NCBI RefSeq assembly: GCF_003363135.1
Contig: NZ_QRBB01000001.1
Location: 1,896,501-1,960,500, forward strand
DNA: 64,000 nucleotides
Direction: 5' to 3'
Origin: Alteriqipengyuania lutimaris
GTDB taxonomy: Bacteria > Pseudomonadota > Alphaproteobacteria > Sphingomonadales > Sphingomonadaceae
Below the pieces are notes generated by a model. That model did not search any database, was not told the DNA's origin, and saw only the letters and a list, made by a program, of their open reading frames with translations. Shown here in pieces: positions 44,326 through 52,662 of the stretch. The translations under genes and the position numbers were made by a program. The number at the start of each line of letters is the position of its first letter. Within the stretch, counting starts at the first letter, position 1.

Positions 44326-45252
44326 ATGAGCAGCAGCAGCGATTCCGCCGACACGATCGTCCCCGACTCGGAGCATCGCGGGCTGATCGCATCGCTGCCG
44401 CAGCTGCCGCGCGATCTTGCCCAGCTGGCGCGTTTCGACCGGCCGATCGGCTGGTGGCTGCTGTTCTGGCCCTGCGTCTTCGGCGTGTGGCTGAGCGGCT
44501 CGGGCTGGCAGTTCGGCCTGCTCGCATGGCTGCTGCTGGGCAGCATCGCGATGCGCGGCGCGGGCTGCGTCTACAACGACATCACCGATGCCGAGCTCGA
44601 CCGGAAGGTCGCGCGCACCGCCAGCCGGCCGATCGCGAGCGGGCGTGTGAGCAAGCGGACGGCATGGATATGGCTGGCGGCGCTCAGCCTCGTCGGGCTG
44701 GTCGTGTTGCTGCAACTGCCGGTGCGTGCCCAGATCATCGCGCTGGCGAGCCTCGCGCTGGTCGCCGCCTATCCCTTCATGAAGCGCATCACATGGTGGC
44801 CGCAGGCGTGGCTCGGGCTGACCTTCAACTGGGGCGTGCTGGTCGGTTTTGCGGCGCTGGCGAACGATCGGTGGCCGGTCGCGATCGCGGTCTATCTCGG
44901 TTGCGTGCTGTGGACCGTGGGCTACGACACGATCTACGCGGTGCAGGACACCGAAGACGATGCGCTGGTCGGCATCCGGTCGAGCGCGCTCAGGATGGGC
45001 GGCAAGGTCCGGCAGGGCGTGGCGCTCTGCTATGCGGGCGCGGTCGCGCTGTGGGCGATCGGTTTCTGGCTGCTGCGCGAGGACTGGGTTGCGTGGCTCA
45101 CACTGCTCCCGGTCGCGGCGCACCTCGCATGGCAGGTGTTGACGCTCGATCAGGGCGACCCGGCCAATCCGCTGGAGCGGTTCCGGTCGAACCGCTGGGC
45201 GGGCTTCCTGCTGGCGCTCGCGTGCTTCGTTGTGGGCAACGCCGGAGTGTAA
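44326..45252 (+). CDS. ubiA: 4-hydroxybenzoate polyprenyltransferase
   Basis: Integral membrane prenyltransferase joining a polyprenyl chain to 4-hydroxybenzoate for ubiquinone. 308 residues with RFDRPIGWWLLFWPC, the first Asp motif in GAGCVYNDITDAELDRKVAR (NDxxDxxxD) followed by TASRPIASG, and the second in VGYDTIYAVQDTEDDALVGI. About eight helices. Start ATG 44326 with AGGGAGC upstream; the frame is open to 44191 but without a ribosome site. Divergent from rsmE across 40 bases. Confidence 0.95.
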   Translation: MSSSSDSADTIVPDSEHRGLIASLPQLPRDLAQLARFDRPIGWWLLFWPCVFGVWLSGSGWQFGLLAWLLLGSIAMRGAGCVYNDITDAELDRKVARTASRPIASGRVSKRTAWIWLAALSLVGLVVLLQLPVRAQIIALASLALVAAYPFMKRITWWPQAWLGLTFNWGVLVGFAALANDRWPVAIAVYLGCVLWTVGYDTIYAVQDTEDDALVGIRSSALRMGGKVRQGVALCYAGAVALWAIGFWLLREDWVAWLTLLPVAAHLAWQVLTLDQGDPANPLERFRSNRWAGFLLALACFVVGNAGV

Positions 45253-45318
45253 GCGGGACGGGCAAAGCCGCGCCCCGCCTGTTTACTTTTCGTTCCCCAC
45301 GCATGACATTGGCCCGCG

Positions 45319-48087
45319 ATGGCCGCGCCGACCCCCGAACCGCCTGCATTGCCCGCCCTCCATGCCAGCCATGCCGGGCTGTGGCTGGCGTCGCCCGATG
45401 GCGATGCGCAGGAGATCGGCAAGGGACAGGCGATCAATGCCTGCGCGGATACGCCGGTGCTGATGCTCAACGCGCCGCTGGTTGCCGCGCGGCTGGGCTA
45501 TCCCGATCTATCGGGGCTCGACCTGCTGGAGCTTTACGCCTTCCTCCACCCGGCGAGATTCTGCGTGCCGACGCCCAAGGGGCTGGCCGCGGCGCTCGAT
45601 ATCGAACCGCCCGAAGACGACGCGGCGACCCCGCTGTTCCTGCGCGATGCGCTGGCGGCGATGCTGGCGGTCTGCGCGCGCGACGACTGGGAAGAGCGGC
45701 ACGGCGCGTGGAGCACGCTGCAATCGCTCGCCCGCGCGCGCTGGCCTTGGGCGCAGGTGCTCGCCCCCTTCGTGGCCAAGCCCGAGCGGGCCGAGCGTTG
45801 GCTCTTCTCCACGCTGCCCGAATGGGAAGAGACGCCCGAGCGGCCGCAGCCCGCGCAGGTCTCGATCGGCGAGGAGGAAGTGCGCGGCCAGCTGGCGCGG
45901 CTGACGGGCGAGGGTGCCGAGCAGCGCGAGGGGCAGCGCGCCTATGCAGCGCAAGTCGCGCAAATCTTCGCCCCGCGCGAAAGCCGGGGCAGGCCGCACC
46001 TGCTGCTGGCGCAGGCGGGGACGGGGATCGGCAAGACGCTCGGCTATCTCTCGCCCGCTTCGCTGTGGGCGGAGAAGGCCCAGGGCACGCTCTGGGTCAG
46101 CACCTATACCAAGAATCTCCAGCGCCAGCTGCGGCGCGAGAGCCGCCGCGCATGGCCCGAAAAGCGGGCCGACGGCAGCGCGCCGGTCGTGGTGCGCAAG
46201 GGGCGCGAGAATTACCTGTGCCTCCTCAATCTCGAAGACGCGATGCAGGGCGGATTCGCCGGGCGTGGCGCGATCCTTGCGCATCTGGTCTCGCGCTGGG
46301 CGCAATATTCGCGCGATGGCGACATGATCGGCGGAGACCTGCCGGGATGGCTCGGCACGCTGTTCCCCCGGCGCGGGATCAAGGCGCTGACCGACCAGCG
46401 CGGCGAATGCGTCTACGCCGGGTGCCCGCATTACCGGAAATGCTTCATCGAGCGCGCGGCGCGCACCTCCGCGCAGGCCGATCTGGTGATCGCCAATCAT
46501 GCGCTGGTGATGATCAATGCGGCGCGCGGGCGCCATCATGGCCATCCGCCGACACGGCTGATCTTCGACGAGGGCCATCACGTGTTCGATGCCGCCGACA
46601 GCACCTTCGCCGCTGCTCTCACCGGGCAGGAAGCGATCGAGCTGCGCCGCTGGATCATCGGGCCCGAACGCAACACGCGCGGGCGCAGGCGCGGTCTGGC
46701 GGCGCGGCTGGCGGATGTCGCGTCCTACGACGATGCGGGTGGTGAGGCGGTCGAAGCCGCGATCGAAGCCGCGCATGCCTTGCCCGCCGACGGATGGCTC
46801 GGCCGCATTGCCGAAGGCGCACCCTCGGGCCCGCTGGAGGAATTGCTGGCGCAGGTCCGCGCCACCGTTTTCGCCCGCGACGAGAGCGGCGGGCAGGAGG
46901 CGGGCTACGGGATCGAGACCGAGATCGCCGATCCGCCGGGGCCGCTGGTCGACGCTGCGCAAGCCGCGCAGGGCGCGCTCGCCGATCTGCGCAAGCCACT
47001 TCTGAAGCTCGGGCAGAGGCTGGAAGCGGTGCTCGAGGATGCGCCCGACTGGCTCGATTCGCAGGGCCGCGCGCGGATCGAGGGTGCGCGCCATTCGCTG
47101 GCGTGGCGGGTCGATCTGGTTTCCGCGTGGGAGGCGTTGCTGGGCCGGGTCGGCGGGCCGACCGATCCCGATTTCGTCGACTGGCTGGCGGTCGACCGGT
47201 TCGAAGCGCGCGATTACGACATCGGGCTGCACCGTCGCTGGCTCGATCCGATGAAGCCCTTCGCCAAGGTCGTTCTCGAACCCTCGCACGGGGTCATGCT
47301 GACCAGTGCGACGCTGGCCGACCGCGCGGCCGATGGCGAAATCGACTGGGCCCGCGCCATCGCGTCGAGCGGGGCCGAGCATATCGGCCTCCAGCCGCGC
47401 CTGACCAGCCAGCCAAGCCCGTTCGATTATGCGAGCAAGGCCGAAGTGCTGATCGTGACCGATATCAAACGCGGCGATCTCGCCGGGCTCGCCGGGGCCT
47501 ATGCGCGGCTGATCGAGGCGTCGGGCGGCGGGACGCTGGGGCTGTTTACGGCGATCAAGCGGCTGCGAGCCGTCCACGCGCGGATCGCCGACCGGCTCGC
47601 CCGGGGGCGGCTGCCGCTCTTCGCCCAACATGTCGACCCGATCGACACCGGTACGCTGACCGATATTTTCGGCGACGATCCGCGCGCCAGCCTGCTCGGC
47701 ACCGATGCGCTGCGCGACGGGATCGACGTGCCGGGCGAATCGCTGCGGAGCGTCGTACTCGAAGCCGTTCCGTGGCCGCGCCCCACGATCCTCCACCGCG
47801 CGCGGCGCGCTGCATTTGCGGAAGATGGCGGCGGCGGGGCCTATGACGACCGGATCATCCGTGCGCGCCTGGCGCAGGCCTTCGGGCGCCTGATCCGCAG
47901 CCGCGAGGACTCGGGCCATTTCGTCGTCCTGTCCGCCGCCTTCCCGAGTCGCCTGCTGAGCGCGTTCCCGCAGGGCACGCCGATCCACAGGGTCACGCTG
48001 GACGAAGCCGTCTCCCGACTTGCGGCGGGGCCTCCGGCAGGGCAGGGAAGCGAAACGGCCGCCGCATTCGACATGCCGGCCGGCTAA
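45319..48087 (+). CDS. DinG/XPD-like ATP-dependent DNA helicase
   Basis: 922 residues, superfamily 2 with an Fe-S domain. About 190 residues of non-helicase N-terminus, then motif I LLLAQAGTGIGKTLGYLSPA, motif Ia STYTKNLQRQL, Fe-S cysteines in ENYLCLLN, GECVYAGCPHYRKCF, the DEAH-box variant LIFDEGHHVF, and C-terminal motifs MLTSATLADRA, LGTDALRDGIDVPGESLRSV and AQAFGRLIRSREDSG. Likely unwinds 5'-3' in repair or R-loop removal. The four Cys needed for the cluster are present. It is long for DinG because of the N-terminal extension. Confidence 0.9.
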   Translation: MAAPTPEPPALPALHASHAGLWLASPDGDAQEIGKGQAINACADTPVLMLNAPLVAARLGYPDLSGLDLLELYAFLHPARFCVPTPKGLAAALDIEPPEDDAATPLFLRDALAAMLAVCARDDWEERHGAWSTLQSLARARWPWAQVLAPFVAKPERAERWLFSTLPEWEETPERPQPAQVSIGEEEVRGQLARLTGEGAEQREGQRAYAAQVAQIFAPRESRGRPHLLLAQAGTGIGKTLGYLSPASLWAEKAQGTLWVSTYTKNLQRQLRRESRRAWPEKRADGSAPVVVRKGRENYLCLLNLEDAMQGGFAGRGAILAHLVSRWAQYSRDGDMIGGDLPGWLGTLFPRRGIKALTDQRGECVYAGCPHYRKCFIERAARTSAQADLVIANHALVMINAARGRHHGHPPTRLIFDEGHHVFDAADSTFAAALTGQEAIELRRWIIGPERNTRGRRRGLAARLADVASYDDAGGEAVEAAIEAAHALPADGWLGRIAEGAPSGPLEELLAQVRATVFARDESGGQEAGYGIETEIADPPGPLVDAAQAAQGALADLRKPLLKLGQRLEAVLEDAPDWLDSQGRARIEGARHSLAWRVDLVSAWEALLGRVGGPTDPDFVDWLAVDRFEARDYDIGLHRRWLDPMKPFAKVVLEPSHGVMLTSATLADRAADGEIDWARAIASSGAEHIGLQPRLTSQPSPFDYASKAEVLIVTDIKRGDLAGLAGAYARLIEASGGGTLGLFTAIKRLRAVHARIADRLARGRLPLFAQHVDPIDTGTLTDIFGDDPRASLLGTDALRDGIDVPGESLRSVVLEAVPWPRPTILHRARRAAFAEDGGGGAYDDRIIRARLAQAFGRLIRSREDSGHFVVLSAAFPSRLLSAFPQGTPIHRVTLDEAVSRLAAGPPAGQGSETAAAFDMPAG

Positions 48088-48122
48088 TCACTTGGGAGCA
48101 AGGCGAGGATGAGGCACGTATC

Positions 48123-48650
48123 GTGAAATATCTCGGCCTGTTCCGCCATGCCAAGTCCGACTGGGACGACCGCGACCAGCGCGATTTCGACCGTGGCCTC
48201 AACGAGCGCGGGCGTGAGGGCGCGCGGATCATGGGCCGCCATATCCGGCGCAGCGATTACGCATGGGACTGCCTGCTCGCCAGTCCGGCGCAGCGCGTGC
48301 GGCTGACGCTCGAGGAAGCCGCGATCGGGGTCGATCCGCATTTCGACCAGCGGCTCTATCTTGCCGGGCCCGAGACGCATTTCGAGGTGGTGAAGGAGCT
48401 CGCAGGCGAGAGCGATGCGCTCATGCTCGCAGCCCATAATCCCGGCCTGCAGGACGTGGTGCTGGCGCTGGTTTCGGCCGAGAACGAGACGGCCGATTTC
48501 CGCGAGGCGATGGTGAAATTCCCGACCGCGTCCTTCGCGGTGCTCGAACTGCCGATCGACGACTGGAGCGAGCTGGGCGCGCAGAACGCGAAGCTCGTCC
48601 ACTTCAAGCGCCCGCGCGATCTCGACGCAACACTGGGCCCGGTCGACTAG
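48123..48650 (+). CDS. SixA-like histidine phosphatase
   Basis: 175 residues from a GTG at 48123. The branch-1 histidine phosphatase motif is LGLFRHAKSDWDDRDQRDFD (RHAKS, nucleophile His) and the second catalytic His is in LMLAAHNPGLQDVVLALV. RGLNERGREGARIMGRHI follows the first motif as in SixA, which dephosphorylates His-phosphotransfer proteins such as ArcB; other targets are possible. Ends 4 bases into the convergent soxR gene. Confidence 0.88.
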   Translation: MKYLGLFRHAKSDWDDRDQRDFDRGLNERGREGARIMGRHIRRSDYAWDCLLASPAQRVRLTLEEAAIGVDPHFDQRLYLAGPETHFEVVKELAGESDALMLAAHNPGLQDVVLALVSAENETADFREAMVKFPTASFAVLELPIDDWSELGAQNAKLVHFKRPRDLDATLGPVD

Positions 48651-49087
48651 GCGAGCACGTTGCGCGGACCCGGACCTTCGTCCGCCAGCCTGTCCTGCGG
48701 ATTGTAGAGCGCGCATTTCTTCAGGCTCAGGCAGCCGCAGCCGATACATCCATCCAGATTGTCGCGCGCGCGCTTCAGTTCCGCGATGCGCGCGCCCAGT
48801 TGGTCGCGGATCGCGCGGCTGATCGCGGCCCAGTCGCGCGCATTGGGCGTGCGGCCCTGCGGCAGGCGTGCCAGCTGCGCCTCGATCTCGCCTAGCGACA
48901 GGCCCAGACGCTGGGCGATCAGGATGAAGCTGAGGCGGCGGATATCGCTGCGCAGGAAGCGCCGCTGATTGCCGCCCGTCCGGTGCGGTTCGATCAGCCC
49001 CTTGCTCTCGTAATAGCGGATTGCTGAGACGCTGAGGCCGGTTCGGCGGGCCAGTTCGCCGATCGGCAGAAGATCGTTCGCTTTCAT
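48647..49087 (-). CDS. soxR: Redox-sensitive transcriptional activator SoxR
   Basis: 146-residue MerR-family regulator. The helix-turn-helix is LPIGELARRTGLSVSAIRYY and ESKGLIEPHRTGGNQRRFLR. The [2Fe-2S] ligands are CIGCGCLSLKKCALYNPQ (C-x2-C-x-C-x5-C), diagnostic of SoxR. Redox-active compounds oxidise the cluster and turn the protein into an activator. A SoxR box lies between this gene and a VOC gene, which is probably its main local target. Confidence 0.96.
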   Translation of the reverse strand: MKANDLLPIGELARRTGLSVSAIRYYESKGLIEPHRTGGNQRRFLRSDIRRLSFILIAQRLGLSLGEIEAQLARLPQGRTPNARDWAAISRAIRDQLGARIAELKRARDNLDGCIGCGCLSLKKCALYNPQDRLADEGPGPRNVLA

Positions 49088-49118
49088 CGATCACACCGAT
49101 AGGCACAATCAGGCTTGA

Positions 49119-49136
49119 CCTCAAGTGAGGTTGAGG
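49119..49136. promoter_or_regulatory. SoxR box
   Basis: CCTCAAGTGAGGTTGAGG at 49119-49136 is the dyad CCTCAA-N6-TTGAGG, the same as the E. coli soxS operator in both arms and spacing. It overlaps a -35 box TTGACC (49115-49120) reading toward the VOC gene; a -10 region around ATGTAT (49141-49146) gives an over-long spacer of about 19-20 bases, as expected for MerR-family activation. Confidence 0.9.
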
Positions 49137-49201
49137 TTGCATGTATATGCGCATCGCAATCGCGGGGCCGCTCCGGCGCCGCCCAAACAAGGAGAAATGC
49201 G

Positions 49202-49573
49202 ATGCCGACAGGACGTCTGGAACACGCCAATATTTCCGTCACTGATCCCGAGCGCAGCGCCGCGCTGCTGGTCGATCTGCTGGGGTGGCACGAGCGCTGG
49301 AGCGGCCCTTCGATGGGGAACGGGCGCACGATCCATGTCGGGAGCGCCGACTCCTATGTTGCGCTCTATACCGGCAGCCACGTCGCGGGCGACTATGTCA
49401 AAGGCAACCCGCTCAACCATCTGGCCTTCGTGGTCGACGATCTGGCGGCCGCCGAGGAGGTCGTGAAGCGCCACGGGCTCGAACCCTTCGGCCACGACGA
49501 TTACGAACCCGGACGCCGCTTCTACTTCTTCGACTGGGACGGGATCGAGTTCGAGGTGGTCGATTATGAATGA
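49202..49573 (+). CDS. VOC-superfamily (glyoxalase/bleomycin-resistance-like) protein
   Basis: 123 residues from ATG 49202 with AAGGAGAA 7 bases upstream. It has the paired beta-alpha-beta-beta-beta units of the VOC fold: RLEHANISVTDPERSAALLV, DLLGWHERW and NPLNHLAFVVDDLAAAEEVV, ending RRFYFFDWDGIEFEVVDYE, with His and Glu residues in the metal-site positions. Under a SoxR box, so probably induced by redox-cycling compounds; it may detoxify or bind such a compound. The substrate is unknown. Confidence 0.88.
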   Translation: MPTGRLEHANISVTDPERSAALLVDLLGWHERWSGPSMGNGRTIHVGSADSYVALYTGSHVAGDYVKGNPLNHLAFVVDDLAAAEEVVKRHGLEPFGHDDYEPGRRFYFFDWDGIEFEVVDYE

Positions 49574-49653
49574 GCCGGTCCTGAGAGAGCCGATGTTCGG
49601 GCCCGCTTCGCAGCCTTCGCGCTTGCAACACGCCCGAGGCTGCGCAACAGGCA

Positions 49654-51294
49654 ATGCCCATGAGCATGCAAGACCTGATCGAAGCCGCCCGAACCTCCAA
49701 GGCCTGGCCGTTCCAGGAGGCCCAGCGCCTGCTCAAGCGCTACCCCGACGGGGCCAAACCTGACGGGTCGCCGGTGCTCTTCGAAACCGGCTACGGACCC
49801 TCAGGCCTGCCGCATATCGGCACCTTTCAGGAAGTGCTGCGCACCACGCTGGTGCGCCGCGCTTTCGAAGCGCTGATCGGCGCCCAGCCCGAGGATGGCA
49901 AGACGCGGCTGGTGGCCTTCAGCGACGACATGGACGGCCTGCGCAAGGTGCCGGACAATGTCCCGAACGCCGAGCTGCTTCAGGCGAACCTGCACAAGCC
50001 GCTCAGCCGCATTCCGAACCCGTTCGACACCGATCACCCCAGCTTCGCGCATCACAACAATGCAAAGCTACGCGAATTCCTCGACCGCTTCGGGTTCGAC
50101 TACGAATTCGTCGCGAGCCACGAACGTTACGAGAGCGGCGCGTTCGACGATGCGCTGAAGAGGGTGCTCGCCAACAACCAGGCGATCCTCGACATCATGC
50201 TGCCGACGCTGCGCGCCGAGCGGGCGGCGACCTATTCGCCGATCATGCCGATCAGCCCGGTGACGGGCCGCGTGCTGCAGGTGCCGGTCGAGGTCGTCGA
50301 CGCCGAGGCGGGCACGGTGCGCTTCACCGACGAGGACGGCACCGTAGTGGAACAGAGCGCGCTCGGCGGGATGGCCAAGCTGCAGTGGAAGGTCGATTTC
50401 GCGATGCGCTGGGTCGCGATGGGGGTCGACTACGAAATGTACGGCAAGGACCTGACCGATACCGGCATCCAGTCGGGCAAGATCGCCAGGGTGCTGGGTG
50501 GCCGCAAGCCCGAGGGGTTGATCTACGAGCTGTTTCTCGATGAGAAGGGCGAGAAGATTTCGAAGTCCAAGGGCAACGGCCTGACGATCGACGAATGGCT
50601 GACCTATGGCAGCGAGGAATCGCTCGGCTTCTACATCTTCCCCAATCCCAAGAGCGCCAAGCAGCTGCATGTCGGCGTGATCCCGCGTGCGGTGGATGAC
50701 TACTGGCAGTTCCGCGAGCGACTGCCCGAGCAGGCGCTCGACAAGCAGCTGGGCAATGCCGCCTGGCACCTGCTGCGCGCCAATGGTGGATACGAGGCGG
50801 AAGAGGCGCGGGGCGCGGGCGACAGTCTGCCGGTAACCTATGGCCTGCTGCTCAATCTGGTGGGCGTGATGGGCGCGACCGCTACGCGCGACCAGGTGTG
50901 GAACTACCTCGGTAACTACATCGACGATCCCGATCCGGCGAAGCATCCCGAACTGGACGCGCTGGTGGGCACAGCGCTTGCCTATAATCGCGATTTTGTC
51001 GCGCCGACCCTGAAGCGCCGCGCGCCCACGCCGAACGAAGCCTCGGCATTGGCCGCGCTCGATGGCGAATTGTCGCAGGTGCCCGCGGACATGAGCGCCG
51101 AAGACCTGCAGACGATTGTTTACGAGATCGGCAAGCGCGAGGAGTTCGGCTTCGAGTCGCTGCGCGACTGGTTCAAGGCGCTGTACGAGACGCTGCTGGG
51201 GTCCGAACAGGGCCCGCGCATGGGCAGCTTTATCGCGCTCTATGGCGTCGCCAACACCCGCACGCTGATCGCGGAGGCGCTGGCGAAAGCCTAG
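49654..51294 (+). CDS. lysK: Class I lysyl-tRNA synthetase
   Basis: 546 residues of the archaeal-type class I LysRS, not the usual class II enzyme: FETGYGPSGLPHIGTFQEVL (HIGH-like HIGT), FSDDMDGLRKVPDN, YEMYGKDLTDTGIQSGKIAR and the KMSKS-like KISKSKGNGLTID. Alphaproteobacteria commonly use this class. The start at 49654 gives MPMSMQDLIEAARTSKAWPF; Met codons at 49660 and 49666 are alternatives. It converges on the hydroxylase gene with a 4-base gap. Confidence 0.95.
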   Translation: MPMSMQDLIEAARTSKAWPFQEAQRLLKRYPDGAKPDGSPVLFETGYGPSGLPHIGTFQEVLRTTLVRRAFEALIGAQPEDGKTRLVAFSDDMDGLRKVPDNVPNAELLQANLHKPLSRIPNPFDTDHPSFAHHNNAKLREFLDRFGFDYEFVASHERYESGAFDDALKRVLANNQAILDIMLPTLRAERAATYSPIMPISPVTGRVLQVPVEVVDAEAGTVRFTDEDGTVVEQSALGGMAKLQWKVDFAMRWVAMGVDYEMYGKDLTDTGIQSGKIARVLGGRKPEGLIYELFLDEKGEKISKSKGNGLTIDEWLTYGSEESLGFYIFPNPKSAKQLHVGVIPRAVDDYWQFRERLPEQALDKQLGNAAWHLLRANGGYEAEEARGAGDSLPVTYGLLLNLVGVMGATATRDQVWNYLGNYIDDPDPAKHPELDALVGTALAYNRDFVAPTLKRRAPTPNEASALAALDGELSQVPADMSAEDLQTIVYEIGKREEFGFESLRDWFKALYETLLGSEQGPRMGSFIALYGVANTRTLIAEALAKA

Positions 51295-51298
51295 CTCG

Positions 51299-51976
51299 TC
51301 AGCCCCACTTGCGGCTGCGATACCACCGCGTGATGACGTATTTCACGCCCTCGGTCACCGGCGTGCCTGCGTGCAGCGTATATTCGTTCGGCGTGCCGTC
51401 CGGCTTGGCGTTGTTCCAGGCGAGCAGCACGCCTGCCTTTGGCTCGATCCGGATGCCAAGCTCGGGGAAGGCGGTCGCGCCGCCCGCGGGCACATTGTTG
51501 AGGAACATCATCGCGGTCCAGCTGCGCTGGCCGCCGTTCTTCTTTTCCTGCTTCCAGTAGTCCTCGGACGGGTAGAAGTAGTCGTGGTGGTCCTTGAACT
51601 GCTGGCCCGGCAGGTAACGCTGGCCCTGCATCGTCTCGCCCAGCTTGCCCGGCAGGCCCAGCGCATCGTCGATCCGGCGGCTGATCATCTTCACCATCGG
51701 ATCGTCGCGGTCGAAATTGCCCGAATAGGAGGTGCGGAAACCGTCCTTGTAGGTGCCTTCGTAGAGCGAGCTGGGCCGCGCAACCTGATCGATCTTGCCC
51801 GCCAGCTGGCGGCATTCGTTGCTCGTCAGGAATTCGCCGATGGCGTAGATTTCCGCCTTGTCGCTCGGCACCTTGTAGGCCTTGGGATCGGCCTCCAGCC
51901 GTTGCCGAACGATCTTGCCTACGCGCGCGAGCCCGTCCTGATCGGGCACCTTGGTCTTGGTCTCTGCCATGCCCAT
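51299..51976 (-). CDS. Prolyl 4-hydroxylase-like 2OG-Fe(II) oxygenase
   Basis: 225 residues from ATG 51976; ATG 51970 is an alternative. The double-stranded beta-helix ligands are visible: HxD in QFKDHHDYFYPSEDYW, the distal His in YTLHAGTPVTEGVKYVITRW, with a basic residue binding 2-oxoglutarate after it. RTSYSGNFDRDDPMVKMISR and MMFLNNVPAGGATAFPELGI also match the P4H alpha-subunit family. The hydroxylated target, protein or small molecule, is unknown. No signal peptide is seen. Confidence 0.87.
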   Translation of the reverse strand: MGMAETKTKVPDQDGLARVGKIVRQRLEADPKAYKVPSDKAEIYAIGEFLTSNECRQLAGKIDQVARPSSLYEGTYKDGFRTSYSGNFDRDDPMVKMISRRIDDALGLPGKLGETMQGQRYLPGQQFKDHHDYFYPSEDYWKQEKKNGGQRSWTAMMFLNNVPAGGATAFPELGIRIEPKAGVLLAWNNAKPDGTPNEYTLHAGTPVTEGVKYVITRWYRSRKWG

Positions 51977-52043
51977 TGCGTAGCAACACCTGCGCGAGCC
52001 TGCTAGACCCGGTTCGGGTCTTCGGATCGTGGGAGAGAGAGGC

Positions 52044-52601
52044 ATGATTACAGAGAGACGATCGCGCTACAGCACCGGAGCGATGATCTTTCACTGGCTG
52101 ATCGCGATCCTGGTGATCGTGAACTGGCGGATTGCGGAGAGTGCCGAGCATCTGGAGGGCGCCGAAAAGGGCGCCGTCTTCGCCAATCACAAGGCGCTGG
52201 GCATGCTGATCCTTGCCCTGACGCTGGGGCGGCTCGCGTGGCGTTTGACCCATCCCCTGCCGCGCTTGCCGGAGAACTATGCCAAGTGGGAGCGGGTGCT
52301 GGCCCGCGCGACGCACGTCATTTTCTATGTGCTGCTGATCGGCCTTCCGCTGGGCGGATGGCTGGCAAGCTCCCTGGTCGATCGACCGATCGACTTTTTC
52401 GGCCTGTTCACCATTCCCATGCTGCCCGTCGGCACCGACAGCGACCTCGGCGGAGCGATCTTCGATGCGCACGCGACCGGCGGCACGATCATGATCTACC
52501 TGATCGTGCTGCACACGCTCGGCGCGCTCAAGCATACCTTCATCGACAGGGATCTGGGCATCTTCCGGATGTTGCCGTTCGGCGGGAAGGCCCGCGAATA
52601 G
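52044..52601 (+). CDS. Cytochrome b561-type membrane protein
   Basis: 185 residues from ATG 52044 with GGGAGAGAGAGG upstream. Four helices carry heme-ligand histidines: RYSTGAMIFHWLIAILVIVN, VFANHKALGMLILAL, RATHVIFYVLLIGLPLGGWL and IMIYLIVLHTLGALKHTFID. Bacterial b561 proteins of this type move electrons between the quinone pool and periplasmic acceptors. Followed by a strong terminator. Confidence 0.9.
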   Translation: MITERRSRYSTGAMIFHWLIAILVIVNWRIAESAEHLEGAEKGAVFANHKALGMLILALTLGRLAWRLTHPLPRLPENYAKWERVLARATHVIFYVLLIGLPLGGWLASSLVDRPIDFFGLFTIPMLPVGTDSDLGGAIFDAHATGGTIMIYLIVLHTLGALKHTFIDRDLGIFRMLPFGGKARE

Positions 52602-52610
52602 CGCGCAAGG

Positions 52611-52647
52611 AAAGGCCCCGCCGGTTTGTCCAACCGACGGGGCCTTT
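52611..52647. terminator. Strong bidirectional terminator
   Basis: AAAGGCCCCG at 52611-52620 pairs perfectly with CGGGGCCTTT at 52638-52647, with a nested CGGTT/AACCG helix inside. A or T tracts on both sides of the stem suit termination of the convergent cytochrome b561 and RcnB-like genes. Confidence 0.85.
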
Positions 52648-52662
52648 GGATATGGGCCGCGC

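Noticed and set aside
45508..47988. An 826-codon minus-strand frame opposite the helicase gene
   Set aside because: It mirrors the helicase reading frame; the plus strand has all helicase motifs and Fe-S cysteines.
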